A stretch of DNA of 64,000 nt from Pyrenopolyporus hunteri (taxonomy: Eukaryota; Ascomycota; Sordariomycetes; Xylariales; Hypoxylaceae), in the NCBI GenBank assembly GCA_902806595.1, contig CADCXC010000035.1:992001-1056000 (forward strand), written 5' to 3'. Below the pieces are notes generated by a model. The model searched no databases and was not told the DNA's origin. It worked only from the letters and a program-made list of their open reading frames with translations. Made by a program: the position numbers and the translations under genes. Below are positions 41,797 through 52,538 of this stretch, in pieces. Every line of letters begins with the position of its first letter. Position 1 is the stretch's first letter.

Positions 41797-42340
41797 GTTA
41801 TTTTTATTTAATTTTTTATAATAAAAAATTTAAAAAATAATAAATTAAAATTAAAACTTTTATTTTTATTTTTAAAAATAATAATTATTTTATTTTTTAA
41901 ATTTTTAAAAAAATATTTTAAATTATATAATAAATTTAAATTATTAATAATATTTATATTTATAATAATAAAATATAAAATTTAAAATTAAATATTTTTT
42001 AAAGTTTTTTTAAATTTAACTTTTAAAATATTTTTTAAAATTAACGTAAATTTTATAATAACTTATATATAATTATTAAAAATCGTAATTTTAAAAAAAT
42101 TATATTTATTTTTATTTATTAATATAAATTATTAAATAAATTTAAAATTTTTTAATCGTATTAACGAAAATATACGTCGATTATAAAAATTAAAAAATAA
42201 AATAAAATATTAATTTCGTAAATAAATTTTTAATTTATATAAAATTAAATTAATTTTAAAAATTTAATATAATATTATATATATATATAAAATAAAATCG
42301 AAAATTATTATATTATTTTAAAAAAAATAACTTTTAATTT
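41791..42340. repeat. Family X copy 2, third part
   Basis: Resumes the match to copy 1 (about 9,997-10,555) after insertion Y and ends with it at about 42,340. Confidence 0.75.
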
Positions 42341-42478
42341 ACGATAAATTTATTAATTATTTATAAATTATTTTATTAAAATTCGTAATTATTAATATAA
42401 TTATATATAATAATTTTTTTAAAAAATTTATTATTAAATATTTTATACGAAATTATTAATTTTAATAATATTAATTAA

Positions 42479-42520
<42 letters not shown>

Positions 42521-43371
42521 ATAAAAAAAAATAATAATAATAATAATAATAATATAAAATAATAATAATAAAATTAATTATAATAAAATAAAATTAATAT
42601 ATTATAAAAATTAAATTTTTTTTTATATTAATAAAAATATATAAATATTTTTTAAATTATAAAATATAAAATAATATATATTCGAATTAATTAATTATTA
42701 TTTTTATAATAATTTTAAATATATTAAAATTAAAAATAATTTATTATAAATATCGAAAATTTTAAAATATTTTAATTTAATATAAATAATATAATAATTT
42801 TAAATAAATATAAATATAATATATTATTAATAATATAATTATTAATTATTAAACGATATTTTATTAATTAAATAATAATTAATTAAATTAAATTATAAAT
42901 TAATTATATAAATAAAATTAATTTATAAAAATATAAAAATTAATAATTTATATAAATATTTAATAATAAATATATAAATCGTAAAATATTAAATAAATTA
43001 TAAATATATAAAAATCGTATTAAAATTATAATTTAATTAATAATAAAATTATATAATAATTTTAATTTTTAAATAAATAAATTTATAATAAAATAAATTT
43101 AATAAAAAAATATTATTTTATAAAATATATTAAAATTTATTAAATTATATATAATTAATTTAAATTAAATTAAATAATTATAATTTACGATAAATTTATT
43201 AATTAATTATTTATTATTTTATTAAAATTTATAATTAATTTTATAATTATATATAATAATTTTTTTTAAATTTTATTATAATTAATAATAAATTAATTAA
43301 TGAAATTATTATTTATAATTATATAATTTAAAAAGTATTAAACATTTATTTATTTTTTTTTTAAAAAAATT
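42341..43371. other. RIP-degraded DNA with a ~110-bp direct repeat and a possible solo LTR
   Basis: A segment starting ACGATAAATTTATTAATTA occurs at 42,341 and again at about 43,187, each about 110 bp and in the same orientation. Between them lies an LTR-like segment (listed separately) and a (TA)n run at about 42,484-42,510. At 42,538-42,555 there is a short (AAT)n run. The sequence ends abruptly at the gene-bearing DNA. Confidence 0.5.
42511..42700 (-). repeat. Possible solo LTR of family A/B
   Basis: Begins TATTAATAAAATAAAAAAAA and ends TTAATTAATTATTA, with the internal words AATAAAAATATATAAATATTT in the same order as the reverse-oriented LTRs of copy A. It is strongly mutated and no target duplication was found, so the call is tentative. 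Confidence 0.4.
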
Positions 43372-43477
43372 ACGGTTAAAACTCGGGATATTATGTTACC
43401 CCCCGGCCGCCGTAACCTCATGTAACTCGTGAGCGATGTAATCATCGAACGACGTCGCTACGCCACGATTTACCCTG

Positions 43478-46400
43478 ATGATGTACCCACCGATGGGCAT
43501 ATCCGACGTCGGCGTCCTTGATCTCCTTGACTCTGATCCTCGGCCGACGTTTGTCGTTGAGATTACACCTGCCAAGGCGTCGCAGCCAATCTACGCGAAT
43601 CCCGCCTTGCTCGGAAACGCCACGGTGCACGAACGAGTCGTCGAGCTTTGTCTGTCGCGTCATGGAGCATTTTGGGGATGGATCACCGCTTCCCATACCC
43701 GTAGTACGAGTACAAACTGCACGTTCTGGTTCGAGAATATATGCTGGACTCGGTCTATAGTCGGGCATGAATGGGCCGTCATCGGCGGCAATGACGGGGT
43801 GGGTTCGGAGGAAGGCATACTTGGTTATGTCTCCCATCGTCGGGTTAACAGCAATAATCTCCTTCACGAGGTCCTCGGAGCCAGCCATGCAGACCACGGC
43901 CAACACGGTCTGACACCCCAAGACTTCATGCCGGACCAGGAGTCTTTCGTTCATGTAATTAACACCCTCAACTGGGACCGAACACCACTTGGCCCGCTGT
44001 CCCTCTGGCCCGCTCTTCTACAGCAGACTTTCAACCAGGTTCTTGCCGATTCTAGGCCTATCGTCATCTACTGGGGCGAAAATTTGACTACGCTATATAA
44101 CGAAGCATTCAGCAAGCTGTGTGGCTCCAAGCACCCTGCGTTGTTGGGAAAGTCGGTGGAAGATGCTTGGCCGGATTTCTGCCAGAAGATCAAGCTAGCA
44201 ATGTCCACGACTGCCTCAAATAAGCGTTCGGGGGACGAGGATGAGTGGCGCTTCTTCGTAGAGAAGGTCGACGGTAGTTCCGAGGAGAAGTATCTCAAGT
44301 GGTCTATAATTCCTATCACTGAAAAGAACAGGTGCCTTGGTTTTATCCAGCCTATTCAGGATACCACGTCCATGCGACTCTGGGAGAGGCGCACCAAGAT
44401 GCTAATTGATTTGGGCGATATGCTGGTTACCGCGCGCGACGTTAAGTCTTACTGGACTAAGCTTATTCAAGAGCTCGAGGCCTGCCAGCCCACATACGAT
44501 ATCCCCCTTGCTATTCTCTACTCGGTTGAGGATGATCCCCGGATGGCGTCCTCTGGGAAGGCTTGTCGACTGGAAGGTTGTCTGGGTGTTCCAGAGGGTC
44601 ACCCGATCGCTCCTCAAAGGTTGTGGCTGGATGGGAGCGGCCGGGGTCTATCCTTGTCATTCAGGGAGGCTCTCGGGTCGCAGAGCCCGTTGTTGCTCCA
44701 GACAAAGGACGGGTCACTGCCCGCATCGCTGCTTGAGGGTCTTTGTTGGCGCGGCTTCGAGGATCCCTGCCGTGAGGCTGTCATTTGCCCCATCCGACCT
44801 ACTAAGGAGGAGAACGTGTTAGGCTTACTCTTGCTTGGTCTTAACCCCCGTCGGCCCTACGATAACGATTACCAGCAATATATCTCTTTACTCGGGCAGA
44901 AGTTAACTACGACCCTGGCCTCAACCGTCCTTCTGGAGGAAGAGGCGCGGAGGGGTCGTAACATTGCCGAACAAGCCTCGTATGACCAGGCGATGCTGAA
45001 AGAGAAGCTTGCCTTACAGACGAGAGAGGCTACAGAGTCTGTGCAGAAGTTCCAGCAGATAGCTGAGTTCATCCCGGTTGGGATGTGTTTTGGCAACCAT
45101 CGCGGTAACATCACATTTGCGAATGATGCCTGGCATCGCATTACGGGTGCTCCCCAGGTAAACCCGCTCACACCTGAGGGCTTCTTGTCTTGTGTCATCG
45201 AGGAGGACAAGTCGAATGTGCAGCGAGCGTATGAGGAGCTGCAGAGAACACTTACTGTAACCATCGAGTTCCGTGTTCGGCGGCCTGCGGAGGATGGCTA
45301 TCCAATCCAGCACCCTATTGGGAGCTCTCCCAGTTTTGAGAGGGCAGGGTTAGATCTTGACACGGATGACGTGGGCGTGCGACACGTATTGGCCTCCCTA
45401 AAAGCCGAACGGGGTCCCGATGGTAACATCAACCAAGTCCTGGCATGCCTAACAGATGTAACCCTACACAAGAAGGCGGCTGAAGAGGCAATCCGAAAAG
45501 CTCAACAGGCAGAGAATCTCAAACGGCAAGTATATCTCAAAGTCCGCCCCCTTCCCTGTTTTTGTTTGACCTCGGAGCAAATCTCTGCCTTACAGTCTCG
45601 TCGAATCTCTGGGGTTCTCAAGGGCGGTATAATGGCCTTAAGCCTCTCAACGGCCCTAAACTAACCTGGATTTTTCTAGGATGGCGCAGCTGGCCACTGT
45701 AGGCATGTATGATATGGCTTTGGACGGTCGGCTACTCGGGGCTAACAATGTATTTTACGAAATGTGTGGCCTGGAGAGGGTAGATCTCTCCCAAATATCG
45801 ATAAAACCCTTTGAATTCTGTGTCGTCGACGAAGATATACCAACACTTAAGAAGACTCTCCTCGCACTCGTTGAGGAAGGCAAATCGCAGACAGCGGAGC
45901 TTCGACTAAAAACGCAGTGGACCGAAACGGACACCAATGGAGACCAGATTACTGCGCCTCGTTGGGTTCTTGCTACCTTCATGCCAGTAAGCAACTCGGA
46001 AGGCGCTATTCAGACCTTTACGGGTTGCCTAAGTGATGTCTCGTTGCAAAAGTGGCAATTTGAAAAAGAGCGACAGCGCAAGGACGAAGCTATCGAATCG
46101 AAACGGCAGCAAGAGAATTTTGTCGACATGACTTCGCACGAGATGCGCAATCCCCTGAGTGCCATTGTTCAATGCGCCGACGCAGTAATCGGATGTCTTA
46201 CCAAAGCCCAAGAGTTGATGGATATGAAGTCTCCTAGACCTGATCATAACGGCGCCTCAAAACCCTCTATCACTAGTGTATCAAGTGGCCTCTGGCAGGA
46301 AGGCTCCCAGTTGCTCAAAGACAGCATAGACAACGCAGAAACAATAATCGCTTGCGCCCAGCATCAAAAACGTATTGTTGACGATATTTTAACAATGTCT

Positions 46401-47579
46401 AAGCTAGACTCCAACCTCTTATCTATTACGCCGATTACAGTGAATCCGATTCATATCGCGCGGGAGGCGTTCAAAATGTTCGAAGTCGAAGCTCGTAGAG
46501 TCGACATTGACTTGACCATGGTGGTGGATCGATCCTATGCTGAGTTAGGCATAGAGTTCCTTGACTTGGATCCGTCGCGACTGAAACAAGTTTTAATCAA
46601 CCTCCTAACTAACGCTTTGAAGTTCACAAAAAACGGCCCCACAAGGAACGTGTCGATTACGATGAGTGCTTCCAAGGCTCGTCCCGAGGATCGCACCTCG
46701 TCGGTCCAATTCATCCCACGCGCTCCGGATTTAGCGTGGCAAGGCGATACGCCCTCTTTGCCAGTGCCGGAGGAGAGGAGGATCTACCTCATGTTTGAGG
46801 TAAAGGACACGGGGCAAGGTCTCACTGAAGAAGAGAAGTCATCCTTGTTCCAGCGCTTCGTCCAGGCAAATTCAAAGACTCATGTGAAATACGGAGGCTC
46901 GGGTCTTGGATTGTTCATCAGCCGCAGGCTAACGGAAATGCAAAACGGCGCTATCGGGGTGGCGTCGAGCCCTGGTCAGGGTTCGACCTTCGCCTTCTAC
47001 ATCGAAGCGCAGGTGCCAAGCGAAGAGGCGTCCCGGGAGGCCAGAGCAGCCGCAGAGGCTGTCGGACACATCCTAAAGACGCCTAGTGGTACCGCCGATA
47101 AGGTATCCAGTAAAGGTCCGTTCACCATGGTAAAACCGACCAAGAAGCTGCTCGGGCCGCAGATTGAAGGTGTCCTCTTGGTCGAGGATAACCTAATCAA
47201 TCAGCAGATTACACGTCGCGATCTGCTGAACAGTGGCTGCGCCGTCGAAGTGGCTAATCACGGAGTAGAGGCTCTGGAGAAACTTCAACACACGAACCGA
47301 GCTGACGGGCAATTCCCGCTGAGTTTAATCCTGATGGATATCGAGATGCCCATCCAGGACGGACTCACCTGTACGCGCAAGATTAGAGAGTTAGAGAAGA
47401 CGGGGTATTTTAAGGGCCCCCGAATACCTATTATCGCAGTCAGCGCCAACGCACGCATGGAACAAATTATGGAAGCTAAAGCCGCGGGATGCGACGATGT
47501 CCTGGTTAAGCCGTTTCGCATCCCCGAGTTGATCGAGAAGATGATGACTGTGACGAGGCAGCTCGAAAGGGCCGGATGA
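43478..47579 (+). CDS. Hybrid sensor histidine kinase (PAS-GAF-PAS-PAS-HisKA-HATPase-REC)
   Basis: Two exons, 43,478-45,529 and 45,690-47,579, with a 160-bp intron (GTATAT...GCGCAG, branch CTAAC at 45,661), give 1,313 residues. The start is the first ATG after an in-frame stop at 43,439. Seen: a PAS-like region near residues 175-300 (SRPIVIYWG...LYNEAF), a GAF-like region about 308-484, a charged coiled-coil-like linker, PAS about 528-666 and PAS about 685-810. Then come the H box SHEMRNPL (phospho-acceptor His834), N box NLLTNALKF (near 990), G1 DTGQG, F box LFQRF, G2 GGSGLGL (1,086), and a C-terminal receiver with acidic pair ED (about 1,181), Asp1234 in LMDIEMP and Lys in LVKPF. Known: such kinases autophosphorylate on His, pass phosphate to their own Asp and on to an HPt protein such as Ypd1. 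No membrane segment was seen, so it is probably soluble. The stimulus is unknown. Only ~105 bp separate its start from the RIP block. Confidence 0.93.
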
Positions 47580-48135
47580 AGACGGGGCAGGGCCAGTCTC
47601 GAGTTACGCTTGTTAAGCATGACCGATTCTGGTACCCTTTCGGTGGTCATTGACGATATACGTGCGTTATTAGGTAACCACGGCGTAGTAGAAGCCAGAC
47701 CCCCTTTGTTTCCTTCCCTTCTATTTCCTTTCTCGACCAGCCTCATAGATTTGCCTTTCGACGCCGCTTCCGTTCCGGGTTGGTATTTTCTTTTCTTTTC
47801 GTGTGTGTGCATTTATTGGATGGGTGACGCCAGCATGATACCACGGGAACAACAGCAGCCCACGAAGGACGGCATGGGGTTGGAGTTCTAGCATTTGGGG
47901 AGTTAATCGTTACAGAACACGGAAAATTCGCGGCGACTAACAGCGACACAGCTACCTCCGTAAACAGCTGTTGCAATTTTCTTTTTTCGCCGATTCTTTT
48001 TCTATTATTTAAGGTGTGGGAACATTTAATTAGCAATCATCTATCCCAGTAGAACATAGGTCATACATAGGACGCGCAAACACGAGATGCCCTTTACTTA
48101 TGTCTATGAGTCGACTAGACAAAGAACCGTCAACT
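47580..48135. other. Convergent 3' intergenic region
   Basis: Lies between the tail-to-tail ends of the histidine kinase and the RraA-like gene. It holds pyrimidine-rich runs (47,704-47,740 and 47,786-47,800) that probably include 3' untranslated sequence. Open frames here are short and match nothing I recognise. Confidence 0.6.
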
Positions 48136-49209
48136 CTACCTGAACTTCTTACTTGCCTCAGTAAAGCTCATGCCTTTTTTGATCTCCAGCGCCATTCTTT
48201 CGTCGGCTGCAACTTGTTTCCGCATAAGCGGCAGTGCTTGTTCTGCCATCTCTGCGGGGAGAACGACGACACCATTCAGGTCCGCGATCAAATAGTCGCC
48301 CGGTCGAATTTCCATATCTTGCTCTTCCGTTTGAAGTTTAATAGGTACGTTAACGGCAGAAACCTTCACCAGCTCAGCCGGCGGCGCTGTGCCTACGTCA
48401 CGGGCGAAGATCTATTCCATCTATCTCATTAGTGATCTCACGTCGAGAAAAAGGGCTTATATCTGGAGAATGATTCGGATAAAGCGATACCGGGTAGTCC
48501 AAGGCGCGCTGCTCTTGTAGGTCACGAAAACGTCCATCGATAATGGATCCGACAGCGCCCCTAAATAAGGCTCTGGTAGACATTAAGCCGCCGTACACGG
48601 CGTTCGGCGTCTTAGGGGGGCAGGAGACGAATATTACGGCGCCCTCGGGCACGGCATCGATCTTTGGCCGTAATCAGCAATTGTGTGATAACTCCTAGTT
48701 GCCGACCTACGTAGTGGGTTGGATGCTTTGGCGACGGATCATCCAGCGGCACATACTTGACTGTATATGCCGGGCCTACGATCTTGGTTGGTCCGTCCTG
48801 ACGCTGAGGGGACCACATCTAGGATGCCGGAACATGTCGCGTTCATTAGCATCCTATTTGGAGATAGTCTCGGAAAATTGGCATATTTCTCAGGCGCCTA
48901 CCGGCTAATTATCATCGGAAAAGGGAAACGAGACATTCTACCTACTGCCGAGAGAGTTAGTCGCGTAAGATGAATGGACGCAGAGGGCGATTTAAGAAAC
49001 GAGAGGTTGCGAATGAGCATCGAGGCGTATCTTGACACATACCGGTCAGGCCGGATAAAAACCCGCCATTGCGATACTTTAATTTGCATAATGCGTCCGA
49101 GACGTCACACCTGGGTCTCGGATGAGCATCCTAGTTTTTACTGCGCTACTGGTTCTTACGTTGTGTAATTTTGTAGTTCCCTAAGGATGTCGTTTTGAGA
49201 TTTCGCCAT
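48136..49209 (-). CDS. RraA-like (HMG aldolase/MenG-fold) protein, apparent one-base frame break
   Basis: Five exons on the minus strand: 49,209-49,160, 49,110-49,043, 48,818-48,711, 48,661-48,491 and 48,411-48,136. Together they give about 223 residues, the normal family length. Seen: CDVSDAL near the start, NGGFLSGLT, MWSPQRQ, GPAYTV, HYIDAVPEG across a junction, GGLMSTRA, IDGRFRDLQE (the Arg-Asp pair that contributes to the active site in this family) and DYPIFARDVGT across the last junction. Known: family members are metal-dependent 4-hydroxy-4-methyl-2-oxoglutarate aldolases or oxaloacetate decarboxylases, and many fungal ones are uncharacterised. Odd: exon 2 ends with one extra G before its GTATGT donor, while exon 3 begins in phase 0 at ATGTGG. 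As read, the junction shifts frame; with ACC|GTATGT it would not. Either an unusual splice is used or the gene is broken. It converges on the histidine kinase. Confidence 0.75.
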
Positions 49210-49465
49210 ACTCCCAAGGTACCGAATTAGATTTAGGTATGTTCGTTGCGTGTAGGTTTGGAGTGGGTGTCTTGCAAGGCGGGATAGCAACGCTGGTGGG
49301 ACTGACGTCTGGGATTTGGACCGTGGTAATAGAAGATGTCTTTTCCATTCCCTTTTTCTTTTTCTTTAATTTGCCCAGGTACGTAGGTACCTATAAATGG
49401 GTCTTCAGGACAGGGACAGGTACATTCAGATGTATATGTATTTAAATACTAGGTACTTAAAGTGT
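49210..49465. other. Upstream region of the RraA-like gene
   Basis: About 255 bp of normal-GC DNA between the RraA-like start codon and the AT islet, so it should include that gene's promoter. A T-rich run occurs at 49,346-49,370 and a short TACGTAGGTACCTA palindromic word near 49,380. No other element is recognised. Confidence 0.5.
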
Positions 49466-49965
49466 TTAAATTTCATTTCATTAATATATTAAATTTTAAT
49501 TTATATTATATTATATAAAAAAATTAATTTATATTTACGTATATTTATTTAAATATTTATTATTTAAATATTTATATAAAAATATATATTACGTAAAAAT
49601 ATATTATATATATAAATTAATAAAATATAATTTTATAATTATAAAATATAAAATATTAAAATATTTATTAAATTATTTTAAAAATAAATATTATTTATAT
49701 AAATTTAATATATAAAATTATAAAATTAAATTTTAAATATATAATTTAATTAATTTATATTAATAATAAATAATTAAATAAATAAATAATATAAATATTT
49801 TATATATTAATTTATATAAATTAATATATTTTAATATTTAATATTTTTTTATTTTATAATTATAAAATTATATTTTATTAATTTATAATTTATTTTTATA
49901 TAATTAAATTTATATAATAAATTTATAAATATAAATAATATAAATATATAAAAAATATAATATAT
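49466..49965. repeat. AT-rich fold-back islet (RIP-degraded inverted repeat)
   Basis: About 500 bp of nearly pure A/T inside normal-GC DNA. It contains facing arms: AATAAAATATAATTTTATAA near 49,617 is matched in reverse complement near 49,850-49,884, and similarity extends outward on both sides. This looks like a RIP-mutated MITE or other fold-back element. It is unrelated in sequence to the GAGCATTG element as far as I can tell. Borders are judged by composition only. Confidence 0.6.
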
Positions 49966-50602
49966 GCGGGTTATGTATATAACATTTTTAATATATAATT
50001 TCGCGTCACACCATCGTGTTTTAATACCTTAATAAAGATACCATATTCTTTTAAACAGTATTAGAATCTTGCGGAGCGCATAGGTAGGTACCTAGGTAGC
50101 TTCGCCTCGGAATAATCAGACCCCACATTGATACTTTTCTGGTACCCACATATCTAGATACCTAGGTACCGGGCACCTCCCCCGTAACATGGGGGAGGGC
50201 GGCTCGAGATTCGCATTCCACCGTCAATTTCATCACATGACTCAAACCACGTCACCTCTCATCGCACGCATTTACATGAGAATATTCGCGTAATGCGCGA
50301 GAATATCTGTAATCTACCTAGGTGTAGGACCTCATAATTATAATCTTAGCGTAAGTATAAATCGGCCAATTTAAGCTTGACCTTCACCGCTGGGATGATA
50401 CTTAGTCACTGAGAACATCGGGGGGAATATGAGTCCGTCGTCGATATCTTTCTGGATTCTTTTGAAGCCAAGGACTAGTCGCTAAGGTCTTGGAGGTGGA
50501 CTGCCAAAAAAAAAATACTACCGCCTAAAATTAAGTTATAAATGCCTCGAGTTTTGGCGGGGTTAACCTCTCGCCCGTGCCGGATATGTTTGGGTCGGTG
50601 CT
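49966..50602. other. Intergenic region with TACCTAGGTA motifs
   Basis: No gene seen. Holds palindromic TAGGTACCTAGGTAG words at 50,081-50,099 and 50,155-50,170, and a short poly-A run at 50,505-50,513. It is downstream (3') of the transporter pseudogene. Confidence 0.5.
50081..50170. repeat. TACCTAGGTA palindromic motif pair
   Basis: TAGGTAGGTACCTAGGTAG at 50,081-50,099 and CTAGATACCTAGGTACC at 50,154-50,170. Same motif family as the other entries of this name. Confidence 0.8.
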
Positions 50603-52538
50603 CTATCGAAGGTCAACTAGTCTCAGCTCCATGTCATTTTGCCCATCGACCCCCAAGACCTCCTTGGACTGTGGGGTGGTGGTTATAGTGGGCGGCTGTC
50701 GTTCGTAGGTGAACGCGCTGGCAACAACGCCGGCAGTAGCGACCCCAATCATAATGTTGATATCGCTTGCGAAAGCTGATACATACCTGATATTATCTAG
50801 AATCAGTCACACCTAGTGTTAGGTAAGGGTTGAATATAGGTAGGTACCTAGTTTCGGTAGCCGTAATATAGCTACCAGAACGCAAGCGCTAACTTCCGGG
50901 ACGTTGGGGGCCTACACTTACACTGACCGCACGAGGAATTTGATATCAACAGAAAGGTCACGGCGAAATTAGGTGGCAGGATGGATCCTGACGATATCGC
51001 TGCGCTCCATCACTGTCCAACTATCGCCCCGTGGCTTCCGGATGAAGATGGTGCTGCAAATCGCTATCCCGATTGCGCCACCCATCACCCGAGCTTGTGC
51101 GATCGCACCCTATGCCACAGCTAAATCTTAACTGTGCGACTGCGCCGAAGCCATAATTGTTCCTACCCCTAGAGAGAGTCCAAAGCCAAGGCCGAGTAAT
51201 ATTTGAAATCCATACTACGCTTTAGTTTCGGTGGTGGTTTCTCCGAGTATGGACATGAGGCTAGTACCTACGAGTTGAAAGATGTGAGCCGCTAATAAGG
51301 TCCATGGCGTATTGTTCCTCTTGCGAGAAAGAGTACCTGCGAAAAAGGCGCCGAAAGAAGTTGCACCTAGCATCGGCAGTAGGTGCACGCCGGAGTATAG
51401 CGCATTGTCTCCGTTGACAATCTGGAAGCGCTCGGGGAGGATTACGAGGATTGATAGGTAAACGTAGCCGGTGCAAAATGTGCATCTGTCCTCGTCAGTC
51501 GTCATATGGCCGCGGAAATGTGTATCACGCGTACATCACGCAACTGGCATATACTCGCCGAAAGAAGAGCCGCAATGGAAAGATAGGCTCGATATGGGTG
51601 GAACGTTTCAGGCCGATGTAAACCTCCCACGTGAGGAAGACGGCCTAGCTTAGAAATGCGATCGACAGGGCCGCTACAATTGCTGCGCTATCCCAGGGGT
51701 ATGTGTACGCACCGGCTTCTTGGAGAGAGAAAACAGACAGTGAACATGCCGATATAACTGAGATATTGCCAATAAAGTCGATCTTGCGAACAGAGTTCCA
51801 TCCCCTCTGATATGTGACGACTTCGGGTGGCGACGCTAAGTACAGAGCGACGATGACAACCAAGCGGGCTGGGACGCTACTACGTGTCTTAGTATATATT
51901 GCAAACGTCTCTGGAAAGACACATACTTGATCCAGAATACCATACTCCAGTAGGTCATCGATGAAATGGTAGCTCCTAGGATAGGTCCCAGAACATATGA
52001 CACTGCGAGTGTGACTCCCACCAGACCTCCAGCCAGACTAGGTTTGTTCGAAGGACCTACTTCTAGTAGTACAATCTGGCTTAAACTGTAAAGACCAGCC
52101 GCGCCCATGCCCTGGAAGGCTCGAAAGACTATCCTATTCAGTACATTAGCGAACGAGCACATAACGTGTGGCACGCATCGTCGCCGAGGTGTCGTACAGT
52201 TGGGTCATAGTGGCGGAGCGAGCGCATCCTATCGAAAATCCAACGAATAGTACCCATGAGCAACACAACATGTCGCGCCGGCCGTAGATATCACTCAATT
52301 TAGCAAACCCGATAGCGCATCCAAGGTAGGCTAGGAGATATGAGAGGACAGCCCATGGGGCGTCTAGAAAATCTTGGAGGGCGATGGATATGGTAACGAG
52401 AGAGGTCGAGACAATCGACGCGTCAAGAGCTGAGAAGAGAAGGCCGATTAATTGACTGCAAGTTTGGATCAGCTCAGCCCAGTGGCGGAAGGATAAGATG
52501 GATTTCCTCACGTTGTGATTATTGTTATCTGGCGCCAT
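50603..52538 (-). pseudogene. MFS multidrug/metabolite transporter (DHA2-type), five in-frame stops
   Basis: Five exons on the minus strand (52,538-52,198; 52,133-51,927; 51,879-51,535; 51,485-50,922; 50,786-50,603) with GT-AG introns keep phase throughout and span 547 codons including the terminal stop. Seen: SALDASIVSTSL in the first helix, motif A-like AKLSDIYGRR, FRAFQGMGAAGLYSL, motif C-like TLAVSYVLGPILGA, ALYSGVHLLPML, ARVMGGAIGIAI, FASDINIMIG and a polar tail, all typical of fungal 14-helix exporters. It is broken by TAG at 51,645, TAG at 51,215, TAA at 51,128, TAG at 51,110 and TAA at 50,969. There are no frameshifts and no splice-site loss. Each stop can arise from CAA, CAG or TGG by a RIP-type change, and none is TGA. 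It is head-to-head with the PKS, 3.3 kb away, so it was probably the exporter for that locus (inference). Confidence 0.85.

Larger units (their letters stand above)
1..43371. other. RIP-degraded AT-rich block (transposon graveyard)
   Basis: Seen: the sequence is almost pure A/T for over 43 kb, broken only by three short normal-GC patches that belong to small transposable elements. The G and C that remain sit mostly in CpG. No reading frame has a recognisable protein. Several long repeats within the block differ from each other by C/T and G/A transitions. Known: RIP in Pezizomycotina converts C to T in duplicated DNA, CpA first, and makes AT-rich gene-poor blocks. Inference: this is a RIP-eroded array of nested transposons. 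The right edge at about 43,371 is abrupt, changing to normal GC within a few tens of bases. The left edge lies outside the window. Confidence 0.95.

Noticed and set aside
42484..42510. (TA)n run as a possible origin or telomere-associated sequence
   Set aside because: Simple dinucleotide run at the edge of an LTR-like segment in A/T-only DNA; no other origin or telomere feature.
1..43371. Mitochondrial DNA or a misassembled organellar contig as the source of the A/T-rich block
   Set aside because: No mitochondrial genes or tRNAs. The block contains LTR pairs with 5-bp duplications and CpG-rich residual GC, and it joins a nuclear gene without a break.
43442..45313. Several antisense and alternative-frame ORFs over the first half of the histidine kinase
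   Set aside because: They are shadows of a well-supported coding sequence and carry no domain of their own.
45530..45689. Intron acceptor CTAG at 45,679 in the histidine kinase
   Set aside because: Using it shifts the frame and reaches a stop within a few codons; the acceptor ending at 45,689 keeps the PAS domain in frame.
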